Source: an uncultured Methanomassiliicoccales archaeon (GTDB lineage: Archaea; Thermoplasmatota; Thermoplasmata; Methanomassiliicoccales; Methanomethylophilaceae). Taken from it: a stretch of DNA of 64,000 bases. Shown piece after piece: positions 42,275 through 51,900 of this stretch. The notes below the pieces were generated by a model, which was not told the origin of the DNA, ran no database searches, and was given only the letters and a program-made list of their open reading frames with translations. Numbering within the stretch: the stretch's first letter is position 1; each line of letters begins with the position of its first letter. The stretch covers positions 62,001-126,000 of the forward strand of contig CAKUXX010000004.1 in NCBI GenBank assembly GCA_934702355.1. The letters run 5' to 3'. The translations under genes and the position numbers were made by a program.

Positions 42275-42296
42275 TTGTACTTCTACAGAAGTACAA
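42275..42296. repeat. 22-base palindrome
   Basis: TTGTACTTCT and AGAAGTACAA flank the two bases AC. The arms are perfectly complementary. It lies 179 bases upstream of ATPase C and does not match the palindromes nearer that gene. Confidence 0.5.
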
Positions 42297-42386
42297 GAGA
42301 TCGATTTCAATTCAAATCAATAGTAGGTATATTCATCTGTGATTAAGTAGGATGGAGCTGAGATCAACATTATTCTTGTCAAATAA

Positions 42387-42402
42387 TTCCAATATATTGG
42401 AA
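42387..42402. promoter_or_regulatory. Palindrome C1 upstream of ATPase C
   Basis: TTCCAATATATTGGAA is a perfect 16-base palindrome, 73 bases upstream of the chosen ATG. Confidence 0.6.
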
Positions 42403-42426
42403 ATATCAAACACAAATAGAATATTT

Positions 42427-42442
42427 TTCCAAATAATTGGAA
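42427..42442. promoter_or_regulatory. Palindrome C2 at the ATPase C promoter
   Basis: TTCCAAATAATTGGAA has one mismatched pair and shares the TTCCAA/TTGGAA arms with C1. The centres are 40 bases apart. It adjoins the TATA box (TTTTATA at 42446-42452), which is about 26 bases from the ATG at 42475. Confidence 0.6.
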
Positions 42443-42474
42443 ATATTTTATACAAATACATCCATCGCATCATC

Positions 42475-43665
42475 ATGAACCGCCTGATCGTACGCGAGAG
42501 ATACATGCGCATGCTGCGCAGCGGGAGGGACATGGCCGATGTGGTGAAGATCGTCACCGGCATGAGGCGGTCCGGAAAAAGCACCCTGCTCAGGATGTTC
42601 ATGGACGAACTCAGAGCATCCGGGGTATCGGATGACAGGATCCTCATGATGAACTTCGAGGGATTCGACTATCTCGATATCAGGGATCACAGGGCGTTGA
42701 ACGAAGTCCTCCTGAAGAAGCTGGACAGAGACGGAATGATGTACGTCTTCTTGGACGAGATCCAGAACGTCGACGGATGGGAGATCTCGGTATCGGCACT
42801 CGTGGAGACGGGGAAATGCGATGTGTACATCACAGGTTCCAACTCCAAGATGCTCTCCTCGGAGCTGTCGACCCATCTTTCCGGAAGGTATGTGGAGGTG
42901 ACGGTACTGCCGCTGTCCTTCAAAGAGTATCTCGAGCTTCATTCCGGGGACAGGGGCGCAAGGTTCGCGGAGTTCCTGAGGTACGGGGCACTCCCCGAAG
43001 TGGATCCGGCCCGCGGGGACGAGTTCTGTATATCGCAGCTCAACGGTATATTCAACACCGTCCTGGTCCAGGATATAGCGACGCGTCTGAAGAGGGCGGA
43101 TGTGGAATCGATAAGGACGATCTCCAGATTCCTTTATTCCAATATAGGCAACGAGACCAACGTCGAGAGGATTGCCAGAGAACTGGGGATAAGCAACGAC
43201 ACGGTGAGAAAGTACGTCTCCATGCTCACGGAAGCATTCCTGTTCCATGAGGCAGAGAAGTACGACATCGTCGGAAAGAGGATCCTCCACACCAACGGGA
43301 AGTTCTACGCCTCCGACCTAGGTCTGAGGAATGCCGCACTGGGAGGTCCCGGACTGGACACGAGCAGGCCTCTGGAGAACACGGTCTACGTGGAGCTCAT
43401 ACGGAGGGGATACGAGGTCCGTGTCGGGTCGTACAGGGACCGCGAGATAGATTTCACCGCCACCAAGGGCGGACGCATCGAATACTATCAGGTATGCCTG
43501 TCGATGATGGATGAGAGCACCCGCGAGAGGGAGTTCAGATCGATCAGGGACCTGAAGGACTACTCCCGCAGGATGATCCTCACCACGGACACGCTCGGCC
43601 TCGGTACCGAGAACGGGGTGGACGTCGTGAATGTGATCGACTGGTTGACCGATACGGATGACTGA
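42475..43665 (+). CDS. AAA/DUF4143 ATPase C
   Basis: A 396-residue paralogue. Walker A TGMRRSGKSTLL is near residue 28, Walker B YVFLDEIQNVDGW near 94, sensor ITGSNSKMLSSELSTHLSGRY near 121. A clear HTH (NVERIARELGISNDTVRKYVSML) lies near 235-258, and the C-terminal domain has DREIDFTATKGGRIEYYQVC near 325. The ATG at 42475 is preferred over 42352 because the TATA box lies between them. It ends flush against the convergent acyl-CoA ligase gene. Confidence 0.88.
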   Translation: MNRLIVRERYMRMLRSGRDMADVVKIVTGMRRSGKSTLLRMFMDELRASGVSDDRILMMNFEGFDYLDIRDHRALNEVLLKKLDRDGMMYVFLDEIQNVDGWEISVSALVETGKCDVYITGSNSKMLSSELSTHLSGRYVEVTVLPLSFKEYLELHSGDRGARFAEFLRYGALPEVDPARGDEFCISQLNGIFNTVLVQDIATRLKRADVESIRTISRFLYSNIGNETNVERIARELGISNDTVRKYVSMLTEAFLFHEAEKYDIVGKRILHTNGKFYASDLGLRNAALGGPGLDTSRPLENTVYVELIRRGYEVRVGSYRDREIDFTATKGGRIEYYQVCLSMMDESTREREFRSIRDLKDYSRRMILTTDTLGLGTENGVDVVNVIDWLTDTDD

Positions 43666-45387
43666 TCAGGCCTCTGCGTTCTTCCTGGACTCCTCTTCCT
43701 CGAGGATCCTGAACGCCACCTTGCCGACCAGCGTCTGAGGGAAGCTCTTCCTGAACTCGATCTCCTTCGGAACGGCGTATTTCGCGATGTTCTTCTTCGC
43801 GTACTCCATGAGCTCGGCCCTGAGCTCCTCGGAGGGCTCGACACCGTTCTTCAGCATGATGAACACCTTCACGCGCTGCTGCCTTATCGGATCCGGAACG
43901 CCTATGACGCAGCTCATGTGCACATTCTCGTGAGCATCGAAGATGTTCTCCAGCTGAGACGGGTACACGTTGTATCCGTTGGTGATGATCATCCTCTTGA
44001 GACGCTGCTTGAAGTAGACGAAGCCGTCCTTGTCCATCATTCCCAGATCCCCGGTGTGGACCCACTTCATCCCGTCGGGATGCTCCCTGAGTGTGTCCCT
44101 GTTCTCCTCCTCGTGGCCGTTGTATCCCAGCATGACCGTGGGTCCCGCGACGCATATCTCCCCGACATCGCCGTATTCGACTTCGTCGCTGGTACCGGGC
44201 TTCACTATCTTGTAGTACATGTCCGGAAGCTGGACGCCTATGGACCCTTCCTTGGACCGGTGCATCGGTGTGAGGCACGATGCCGTCACACACTCCGTGG
44301 TCCCGTATCCTTCCCTGACCTGCACCTTTGAGTTGTGATCGTTCAGATAGCGGTCCATCTTCCTCTTCAGCTCCACGGACAGGCTGTCCCCGCCGGAGAA
44401 CACCCCTTTCAGGAAGGACAGGTCCGCCTTCCTCATCTTGGGCATGCGGATCAGGGCCTCGAACAGCGCCGGGACCCCGGCGATGTAGTTGCACCTGTAC
44501 TTCAGCATGAGCTTGACGTAGCTGTCCGGGGTGAAACGCGGAACGAGGATGCAGTTGCCCCCTTCCGTAAGGGCGGTGTGGATGGATATCCCCAGACCGA
44601 AGCCGTGGAATATCGGCATGACCGCCAGCATCCTGTCCCCGAGGCTGAATCCCGGGTTGGTGCTCGAGATCTGCTTCGCAAGTGCGTTGAAGTTGTAGCT
44701 GCTCAGGCGGATCCCCTTGCTGATGCCGGTCGTGCCTCCGGAGTACAGGATCACGGATGTGCCGTGGGCATCGGTCTCGTCCCTGTACTCTCCCGTATAG
44801 GACCTTCCCGACTCGAGGAAATCATTCCACAGGATGACATCCGCCGTCGGAGGGACCTTCTCGTGCTTCCTCCCCTCGGTCAGGTCGTATCCGAAGCGGA
44901 CTATGGGGCCCACCTCGTCCTTGATGGAGGTTATCAGGAGGCTGTCGATATCGACCTCCTTTCTCACATTCTCGAACTTCCAGTAGAACTGGTCCAAGGT
45001 GATGACAAGTTTGGAATCGGATTCAGTGATGAAGTGCTCGATCTCCTTCTCGCTCGACAGAGGGTGGATCATGTTGGCAATGGCCCCGGTCATGTTCACG
45101 GCGTAGAACATCGTCAGTCCCTGCGGACAGTTGGGCAGGGCGATGGAGACCTTGTCCCCCTTGGATATGCCGTTGGCGCGGAGGGCCTTGGCGCAATCCA
45201 CGATCCTCTCGACGAAGCGTGCGTATGTGGTCCTCTTTCCGAAGAACACGTATGCGCACAGATCGGGATGTTTTCTTGCTGTCCTTTCCACCAAGGCGAC
45301 CATGGAGCAATCGGGATATTCGAGATGCGACGGGACATCTCCCATCGAATTCAGCCAAGGGGCCTTAACACTGCATTCAAAGCTCAA
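43666..45387 (-). CDS. Long-chain fatty acid-CoA ligase family protein
   Basis: A 573-residue adenylate-forming enzyme. The P-loop ILYSGGTTGISKGI is near residue 212, VREGYGTTECVTASC near 350, TGDLGMMDKDGFVYFKQRLKRMIITNGYNVYP near 452 and the C-terminal Lys region FPQTLVGKVAFRIL near 552. FadD-like order suggests a longer carboxylic acid as substrate. The start is TTG at 45387 after GGGGGAAAAGA, overlapping the stop of the upstream acyltransferase-like gene by 11 bases. The two genes probably act on the same acyl group. Confidence 0.88.
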   Translation of the reverse strand: MSFECSVKAPWLNSMGDVPSHLEYPDCSMVALVERTARKHPDLCAYVFFGKRTTYARFVERIVDCAKALRANGISKGDKVSIALPNCPQGLTMFYAVNMTGAIANMIHPLSSEKEIEHFITESDSKLVITLDQFYWKFENVRKEVDIDSLLITSIKDEVGPIVRFGYDLTEGRKHEKVPPTADVILWNDFLESGRSYTGEYRDETDAHGTSVILYSGGTTGISKGIRLSSYNFNALAKQISSTNPGFSLGDRMLAVMPIFHGFGLGISIHTALTEGGNCILVPRFTPDSYVKLMLKYRCNYIAGVPALFEALIRMPKMRKADLSFLKGVFSGGDSLSVELKRKMDRYLNDHNSKVQVREGYGTTECVTASCLTPMHRSKEGSIGVQLPDMYYKIVKPGTSDEVEYGDVGEICVAGPTVMLGYNGHEEENRDTLREHPDGMKWVHTGDLGMMDKDGFVYFKQRLKRMIITNGYNVYPSQLENIFDAHENVHMSCVIGVPDPIRQQRVKVFIMLKNGVEPSEELRAELMEYAKKNIAKYAVPKEIEFRKSFPQTLVGKVAFRILEEEESRKNAEA

Positions 45388-46249
45388 TCTTTTCCCCCAT
45401 AGGAATGTTCAGTAACTCGGGTTTGTCGAGGATCCTCTGCAGGACGTCCAGGGAGCGGGCGAAGTACACGCCGTCGGCGATGCGTTCGTCCAGGGTTATC
45501 CCTGCATCGACCACCATGCGGGTCCCGCGCGTGCCGTCCTCAAGGAGAACATCCTTCCGATGCACTTTGCCGAGGGTCACGACTATCGAGTTGGTCCCGT
45601 AGTTGTTGAGATGATGGTAGATGCTCGGACATCCGATGGATCCGAGGTTGGACAGCAGGACGGTGCAGAAGTTCGGGTCCCCTTCGGTGACCGACCTCGG
45701 GGCCCTCCCGTAGAAGTCCAGTATCTTCACGATGCGGGCGAGGAGCATCAGCAGCGGACGGGGTATCCTGGAGAACGAATCCAGGGTCTTGTCGACCCCG
45801 TACGAATCGGATTCCCTCACCTTGCGTACGGATCCGGTGATCTCGTCTGTGACTTTGCGGAGGGTCCAGTCGTCCTCCACCTCGGCGATGACAAGGGATT
45901 CGCGGCTCCCGTCCTCGAAGTCCCTGCGTGCGACGAAGGCCATGGTGGTCTTGTGACGCATGTACATCCTGCGCCCGGAGACGTAGATGTTCAGGTCCGG
46001 GCGGAGCTGTATGAGGCGGGCGACGCCCATGATGATGCAGTGGAAGAACTTGGTGCGGTCTCCGGATTCCGTAGCATTGCGTTCTGCTATGAAGTCCATG
46101 AGTTCCGTGACGTCGAATTCGTAGTTCACGAAAACCTCGGCGTCCGTGCGTTTCTCCATGAGATGGGGCATGATTGCATGCAGCCCGTCGACGTCCCGTA
46201 TCCAATACGCGTCGCGACGGTCGCCCCAGCGTTTCCTGCGCTCGCTCAT
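45377..46249 (-). CDS. 2-oxoacid dehydrogenase E2-type acyltransferase-like protein
   Basis: A 290-residue protein with the trimeric CAT/E2 catalytic fold and no lipoyl domain. AEVFVNYEFDVTELMDFI near residue 38, FHCIIMGVARLIQLRPDLN near 70 and LSNLGSIGCPSIYHHL near 197 match E2 cores. The catalytic HRxxDG of E2/CAT appears as DERIADG near 255, so the general-base His is replaced by Glu. It may transfer acyl groups by a different chemistry or only bind them. It is coupled to the acyl-CoA ligase gene, suggesting a CoA-thioester substrate. Confidence 0.8.
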   Translation of the reverse strand: MSERRKRWGDRRDAYWIRDVDGLHAIMPHLMEKRTDAEVFVNYEFDVTELMDFIAERNATESGDRTKFFHCIIMGVARLIQLRPDLNIYVSGRRMYMRHKTTMAFVARRDFEDGSRESLVIAEVEDDWTLRKVTDEITGSVRKVRESDSYGVDKTLDSFSRIPRPLLMLLARIVKILDFYGRAPRSVTEGDPNFCTVLLSNLGSIGCPSIYHHLNNYGTNSIVVTLGKVHRKDVLLEDGTRGTRMVVDAGITLDERIADGVYFARSLDVLQRILDKPELLNIPMGEKIEL

Positions 46250-46267
46250 TGGTTCAGACCGAAATGT

Positions 46268-46280
46268 GACTATATATAAA
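46268..46280. promoter_or_regulatory. TATA element between divergent genes
   Basis: CTATATATAAATA is centred about 25 bases from the minus-strand ATG at 46249, so it most likely serves the acyltransferase-ligase operon as a leaderless promoter. It could also fire rightwards toward uvrA. Confidence 0.5.
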
Positions 46281-46384
46281 TACGAATGGAGGAAATTGGT
46301 TCCGACCCAGACGAAGTTTGTACCATCCGTCTCACCGGACAGGCATCAGACAGCTTTATTGGCATGATGGGGAATCAAAGGTCC

Positions 46385-48862
46385 ATGAGCGGTCCGTGCT
46401 CCTGCGGGAGATGCATAGAGGTCAGAGGCGCGAAGGTCCACAACCTGAAGGGTGTGGATGTGGACATACCCCTTGGGAAACTGGTCGGGATAGCCGGCGT
46501 CTCCGGATCGGGGAAATCATCGCTTGCACTCGGAGTTTTGTATGCGGAAGGTTCACGCAGGTATCTGGAGGCCCTCTCCACATACATGCGCAGGCGCATA
46601 TCGCAGTCGTCCGAGGCATCCGTGGACAGTGTGGACAACATGCCTGCGGCCTTGGCATTGCATCAGCGCCCCGCCGTCCCGGGGATACGCAGCACGTTCG
46701 GGACGATGACAGAACTGCTCAACGTCATCCGCCTGATGTTCTCCCGTCTCGGCACGTACGTCTGTCCCAACGGCCACAGGGTCCCGCCGGACATCCATAC
46801 GGCAACGGACATGAAGATGACCTGTCCCGAATGCGGAGAGCCGTTCCTTTCCATGGGTGCGGAGGATTTCGCATTCAACAGCGGAGGCGCGTGTCCTTCA
46901 TGTTCAGGTACGGGGACGATCCGCAGGGTCGACGGGACCAAGCTGGTCCCCGACGACTCCCTCACTTTGAGGGAAGGAGCGGTTACCGCGTGGAACCAGA
47001 TGGGGATACAGTGGATGTACCGCGTCGCAGGGGAGCTGGGGGTCAGGATGGACACCCCGTACAGGGATCTGACAGATGATGAGAAGGACATCGTGATGAA
47101 CGGTCCCGAGGTCCAGAGGATGGTGATGATACCGTCCAGCAACGGGAAGTTGTTCGAGCTCAACTGCACATACAGGAACGCCTACCGTGCGGTGGAGGAG
47201 AGTCTGTCGAAGGCCACCACGGAGAAGGCCGTGGAGAAGGTGGACAGGTTCCTCACATCATGTATATGCACTGAATGCGGCGGGACAAGACTGAATGAAC
47301 GGGCAAGGTCGGTCACATTGGACGGTCTGACCCTCCCGGAGGTATGCGCAATGCCGCTGGAGGACCTGGTGGAATGGATACACGGGGTCCCGGATTCCTT
47401 GGAAGGGGCCGTCAGGCAGATGGCCGAGCCCATGGTCGGGGTCTTCGACGACATGGTGAACAGGCTCATGCAGCTAGGTCTCGGATACCTGTCACTGGAT
47501 AGGGAGGGATCGACGCTGTCCACGGGTGAGAGGCAGAGGGTCCAGCTGGCCAGGTCCGTCCGCAGCCGTCTGACCGGAGCGCTGTATGTTCTGGACGAGC
47601 CGTCGATAGGTCTCCATCCTTCCAATGTAGAGGGTCTGCTGGGCGTCGTCCGCGATCTGATCGATGCGGGGAACACAGTGGTCATGGTCGACCACGATGT
47701 GAACGCCCTGAAGGAATGCGACATGCTGATCGAGATGGGTCCCGCCTCCGGGGAGAACGGAGGCACGGTGATCTCGCAGGGCACGGTCGCAGAGGTTGGA
47801 TCGGATCCGGATTCGCTCATCGGACCGTTCCTTATGGGCACCGCGGACACCTGCATGAGGCAGAGAGCTTCCAAGGATGATATGTTCCAAATGGGTGCGA
47901 TTTCGATGAGGACGACTGACATCCATACCGTGCACCCCCTGGACGTCAGGATCCCGCGCGGAAGGCTGACCGTGGTGACCGGTGTGTCGGGTTCCGGGAA
48001 GACCACGATGGTGCTGGAAAGTCTAGTTCCTGCATTGAACGGTGCGATCCCGTCGCACGTCGTCTCGATAGATGCATCCGGCATCTCACGCGCGCTTCTC
48101 ATCGATGCCACCCCGATAGGGTCCAATGTACGCTCAACGGTCGCGACATACTCCGGCATACTGGACGATCTGAGGAGGATGTTCGCATCCACCGACGATG
48201 CCAAGGCCAGAGGGCTGAAGACAGGTGATTTCTCGTACAACACCGGATCGTTGAGATGCCCCGACTGCGACGGCACGGGATCGGTCACGCTGGACGTGCA
48301 GTTTCTTCCGGATGTGGAGGTGGAATGCCCCGCATGCCGCGGAGGCAGGTACTCCAAGGATGCCGGCTCCGTGAGATGGACCTCCCGTTCGGGAGATCGG
48401 TTCTCGATACCTGAGCTCATGGGCATGACGGTCGAGGCCGCCATGACCGCCTTGGAAGGCACGAAGGCATATCAGAGACTGAAGGTCCTGTCCGAGATCG
48501 GTCTCGGATACCTCACATTGGGCGAGGCCACGCCGACCCTTTCCGGAGGGGAGGCGCAGAGGCTGAAGCTCGCCTCCGAGATGGGGAGGTCACAGAAGGA
48601 CACGGTCTTCGTCTTCGACGAGCCAACCATAGGGCTCCATCCGTCAGATGTCCGCACGCTCGTCTCCGTCTTCGACAGTCTTCTGGATTCCGGAGCGACG
48701 GTCGTGGTTATTGAACACGACCTGGACATGATCCGGAATGCCGACTACATCATCGATATGGGTCCCGGAGGAGGGACCATGGGCGGAAGGATCGTCGTAT
48801 CCGGAACACCCGAAGATGTGGCGGAGTGTACGGACAGCATCACGGGCAGATACATCCGCTGA
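46385..48862 (+). CDS. UvrA-like ABC ATPase lacking the UvrB-binding insert (UvrA2 class)
   Basis: An 825-residue tandem ABC protein. It has Walker A VSGSGKSS near residue 40 and VSGSGKTT near 533, Walker B YVLDEPSIGLHPS and FVFDEPTIGLHPS, and zinc-finger cysteines CTECGGTRL, CPDCDGTGS and CPACRGGRY. Only about 30 residues separate GTYVCPNGHR from FAFNSGGACPSC, whereas UvrA has some 130 there, including the UvrB-binding domain. No uvrB or uvrC is nearby. Class II UvrA proteins act in drug tolerance or damage sensing. The start is uncertain (46286, 46364 or 46385); 46385 leaves the normal UvrA N-terminus. Confidence 0.88.
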   Translation: MSGPCSCGRCIEVRGAKVHNLKGVDVDIPLGKLVGIAGVSGSGKSSLALGVLYAEGSRRYLEALSTYMRRRISQSSEASVDSVDNMPAALALHQRPAVPGIRSTFGTMTELLNVIRLMFSRLGTYVCPNGHRVPPDIHTATDMKMTCPECGEPFLSMGAEDFAFNSGGACPSCSGTGTIRRVDGTKLVPDDSLTLREGAVTAWNQMGIQWMYRVAGELGVRMDTPYRDLTDDEKDIVMNGPEVQRMVMIPSSNGKLFELNCTYRNAYRAVEESLSKATTEKAVEKVDRFLTSCICTECGGTRLNERARSVTLDGLTLPEVCAMPLEDLVEWIHGVPDSLEGAVRQMAEPMVGVFDDMVNRLMQLGLGYLSLDREGSTLSTGERQRVQLARSVRSRLTGALYVLDEPSIGLHPSNVEGLLGVVRDLIDAGNTVVMVDHDVNALKECDMLIEMGPASGENGGTVISQGTVAEVGSDPDSLIGPFLMGTADTCMRQRASKDDMFQMGAISMRTTDIHTVHPLDVRIPRGRLTVVTGVSGSGKTTMVLESLVPALNGAIPSHVVSIDASGISRALLIDATPIGSNVRSTVATYSGILDDLRRMFASTDDAKARGLKTGDFSYNTGSLRCPDCDGTGSVTLDVQFLPDVEVECPACRGGRYSKDAGSVRWTSRSGDRFSIPELMGMTVEAAMTALEGTKAYQRLKVLSEIGLGYLTLGEATPTLSGGEAQRLKLASEMGRSQKDTVFVFDEPTIGLHPSDVRTLVSVFDSLLDSGATVVVIEHDLDMIRNADYIIDMGPGGGTMGGRIVVSGTPEDVAECTDSITGRYIR

Positions 48863-48950
48863 TCTTCCCGTCCATCGATCGCGGCCATCCACTCGTTTTA
48901 TAACCAGCGAACGACATGGATGATAAATCCAACTAGGTCCGTGATCCACA

Positions 48951-51900
48951 ATGAAGTTCGTCCACATCTCAGTCGGAACCAAGGACAGTCATATGATGAA
49001 CACCGCCGTGAGGACGGTGCGTTCCGAAGGGATCGGGGTGGATTTCAGCTGCTACGACTCATCCGACCTGGATGAAGACCCCCTTATACTGTCTGAGATG
49101 CTCAGGGATGCGGCATCCGCGGACATCATCACACTGAAGGTCCACGGCGACACCTCATACTTCAAGAGGTACGACCGTCTGGAGAAGGTCATTCGTGACT
49201 ACGGGATATGCACGCTCCTCGACTGCACGGAGGAGGATGTGGTCGATTCGTGCCGGAATATGTTCACAGGCACGGACGAGGAGCACACCAATGGCATCCT
49301 CTACATGGAGCTGGGAGGGGACGAGAACTTCCGTTCGCTTCTGCTATGGGCCGCGAAGTACTTCGACAACGCGGATGTAGACGTTCCCGATCCGATCCAT
49401 CCCCCGGCGCAGGGCATCCACCGTCCCGGATGCGGCTGCATCGACATAGACGAGTACGTCGACTCGCTGGACCTGTCCAAACCGACCGTGGGGATATTCT
49501 TCTACCAGAGGCAATGGGTCACGGGGAACACCGCGCATGTCGATGCTCTGATCTCTGAACTGGAGTCGATGGGTGCCAATGCCGTCCCCGTCTTCATGTA
49601 CGCCTCCCAATCGAAGGTCCCCGGCGCAAGGGGCACCGCTGCGATAATGAGGGAGAGCCTCACCCGCAACGGACGTCCCGTGCTCGATTCCATCATCGAA
49701 CTGATGAGCTTCTCGCAGGTACTCGTGGCGAACCCCGGCTGCGGGGAGCAGGTGTCCGATGACAATTTCTTCCTCGACTATGGGGTGCCTGTGATCCAAT
49801 CCATGGTCGGATGCCGTCCTGCGGATGTTTGGAGGGAGGACATCAACGGCCTCACGGCATCCGAGATCGCCTACGACATCGCCCATCCGGAGTTCGACGG
49901 GCAGATAATCTCGGTCGCATGCGGATGCACCGAGCGCGATGAGGACGGATCATTCCTCGCGGAGCCTCTGGACGACCGTCCGCAGAGGGTCGCCGAAACC
50001 GCCGTCAACTGGGCGAAGCTGCGTCACATCCCCAACGGGGACAGGAAGATCGCGATACTGTTGTACATGTACCCTCCGAAGACCGCGAATGCGGGAGGGG
50101 CATCAGGATTGGACACGTTCCAAAGCGTCGTATCACTTCTGTCGAGGATGAGGGACGAGGGATACGATGTCGGAGAGGACATACCCGGATCATCCGAAGA
50201 ACTGGTGGAATTGCTCCTCTCAGGCCTCACCAACGACAGCGATTGGACCTCCGACGACGGGATGCGCTCAAAGGCCCTCGACATGATCGGGAAGGATCGC
50301 TACACGAGATGGTATTCCGAACTGTCCGAAGCGGTAAGGAACAGGATCGAGGACGGATGGGGGAAGCCTCCCGGAGACGTCCACGTGGTCGACGGCAGCA
50401 TAGCGGTCCCGGGCATCATGTTCGGCAACGTGATGGTGGGATTCCAGCCGGACAGGGGAAGGGACAGACAATCGGATTATCATGATCCCGATTGCGTCAT
50501 GCCCCATCAGTACCTTGCATTCTACCGCTGGTTGAAGCATTGTTTCGGTGCGGATGCGGTGATCCATGTCGGCACACACGGGACTCTGGAATGGCTTCCG
50601 GGGAAGAGCGTCGCGATGTCCTCCGATTGTTGTCCGGATTACGTCCTGGACTCGATCCCGGACATCTACCCGTACATCATCGGCAATCCCGGAGAGGGGA
50701 TACAGGCCAAGAGGAGGGCCGCAGCCGTGATCGTCGACCATATGATCCCTTCCATGACCCGTTCCGGAGGATACGACGAGATCGACGAGCTTGAGGGCAT
50801 CCTGCAGAACTACATGAGTGCGGAGACGCAGCTGCAGGACGAGAAACGCAGTCTGATCAGGGAGAAGATCCGGGAACGCGTCTCGGAACTCGAATTGTAC
50901 AACGACATCAAACTGTCACCCGACTGCTCCGATGCCGAATTTGATTCCCGCATCGACGATCTGTACGACTACGTGGTCGACGTGAAGGAGAACCTGATCA
51001 AGGACGGTCTCCACATACTCGGCGATGTGCCCGAGGGGAAGAGGCTCGAGGAAATGATCTACTCCCTTACACGTCTGGACAACGGCGATGTGCCGTCGCT
51101 GAGAGGGGCTGTCGCAGAGTACATGGGGTATTCAGTCAACACCCTCAGGCAGACGGCTTCCGACGTCGATCCCGTATCCGGGAAGCTGAACGGTCAGATC
51201 CTGGAATCCATAGAGGAGAGGACAGAATCATTGATCTCATCCATGGCGACGGAGGGATTCGACAGGGAGCGCTGCATGGGCATCGTCTCACAGATGTTCC
51301 CCGACGGAAATCAGGCATTGGATTCATCCGTCGCATTCGTCTGCGACACCCTCTATCCGTCAATCCGCGGGATGGGTAAGGAGATCGACAGCATCATCGG
51401 CGCGATGGAAGGCTCCTATGTGGAGCCGGGGCCCTCCGGATGCCCCACGCGCGGAAGGGCACAGACACTCCCTACGGGCAGGAACTTCTACTCTCTGGAT
51501 CCGGATTCCATACCGTGGCATTCCAGCTGGGAGGTCGGGAGGAGGATGGCCGACCAGATGATAGAACGCTTCAGGGAGGAGCACGGCTCGTACCCGAGGA
51601 ACGTCGGAATGGTCGTCTGGGCTACGGACACGATGAAGACCGGCGGGGACGACATAGCGTACATCCTGTGGCTGATGGGCCTCCGCCCGGTGTGGACAGG
51701 CTACGCAGGGAGGGTGAAGGATCTGGAGGTCATCCCGCTTTCGGAGCTGGGAAGGCCGAGGGTCGACGTCACCCTGAGGATCAGCGGACTGTTCAGGGAC
51801 ACATTTCCGAACATAGTCGAGATGATCGACCGTGCGGTCGGGATGATCTCCGTACTCGACGAATCGGACGAGGACAACGCCCTCAGAGCGAACATGAGGG

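Noticed and set aside
47182..48462. A 426-codon minus-strand frame opposite the UvrA-like gene
   Set aside because: The Ser/Pro/Thr-rich product has no domain, and the plus strand has complete UvrA motifs.
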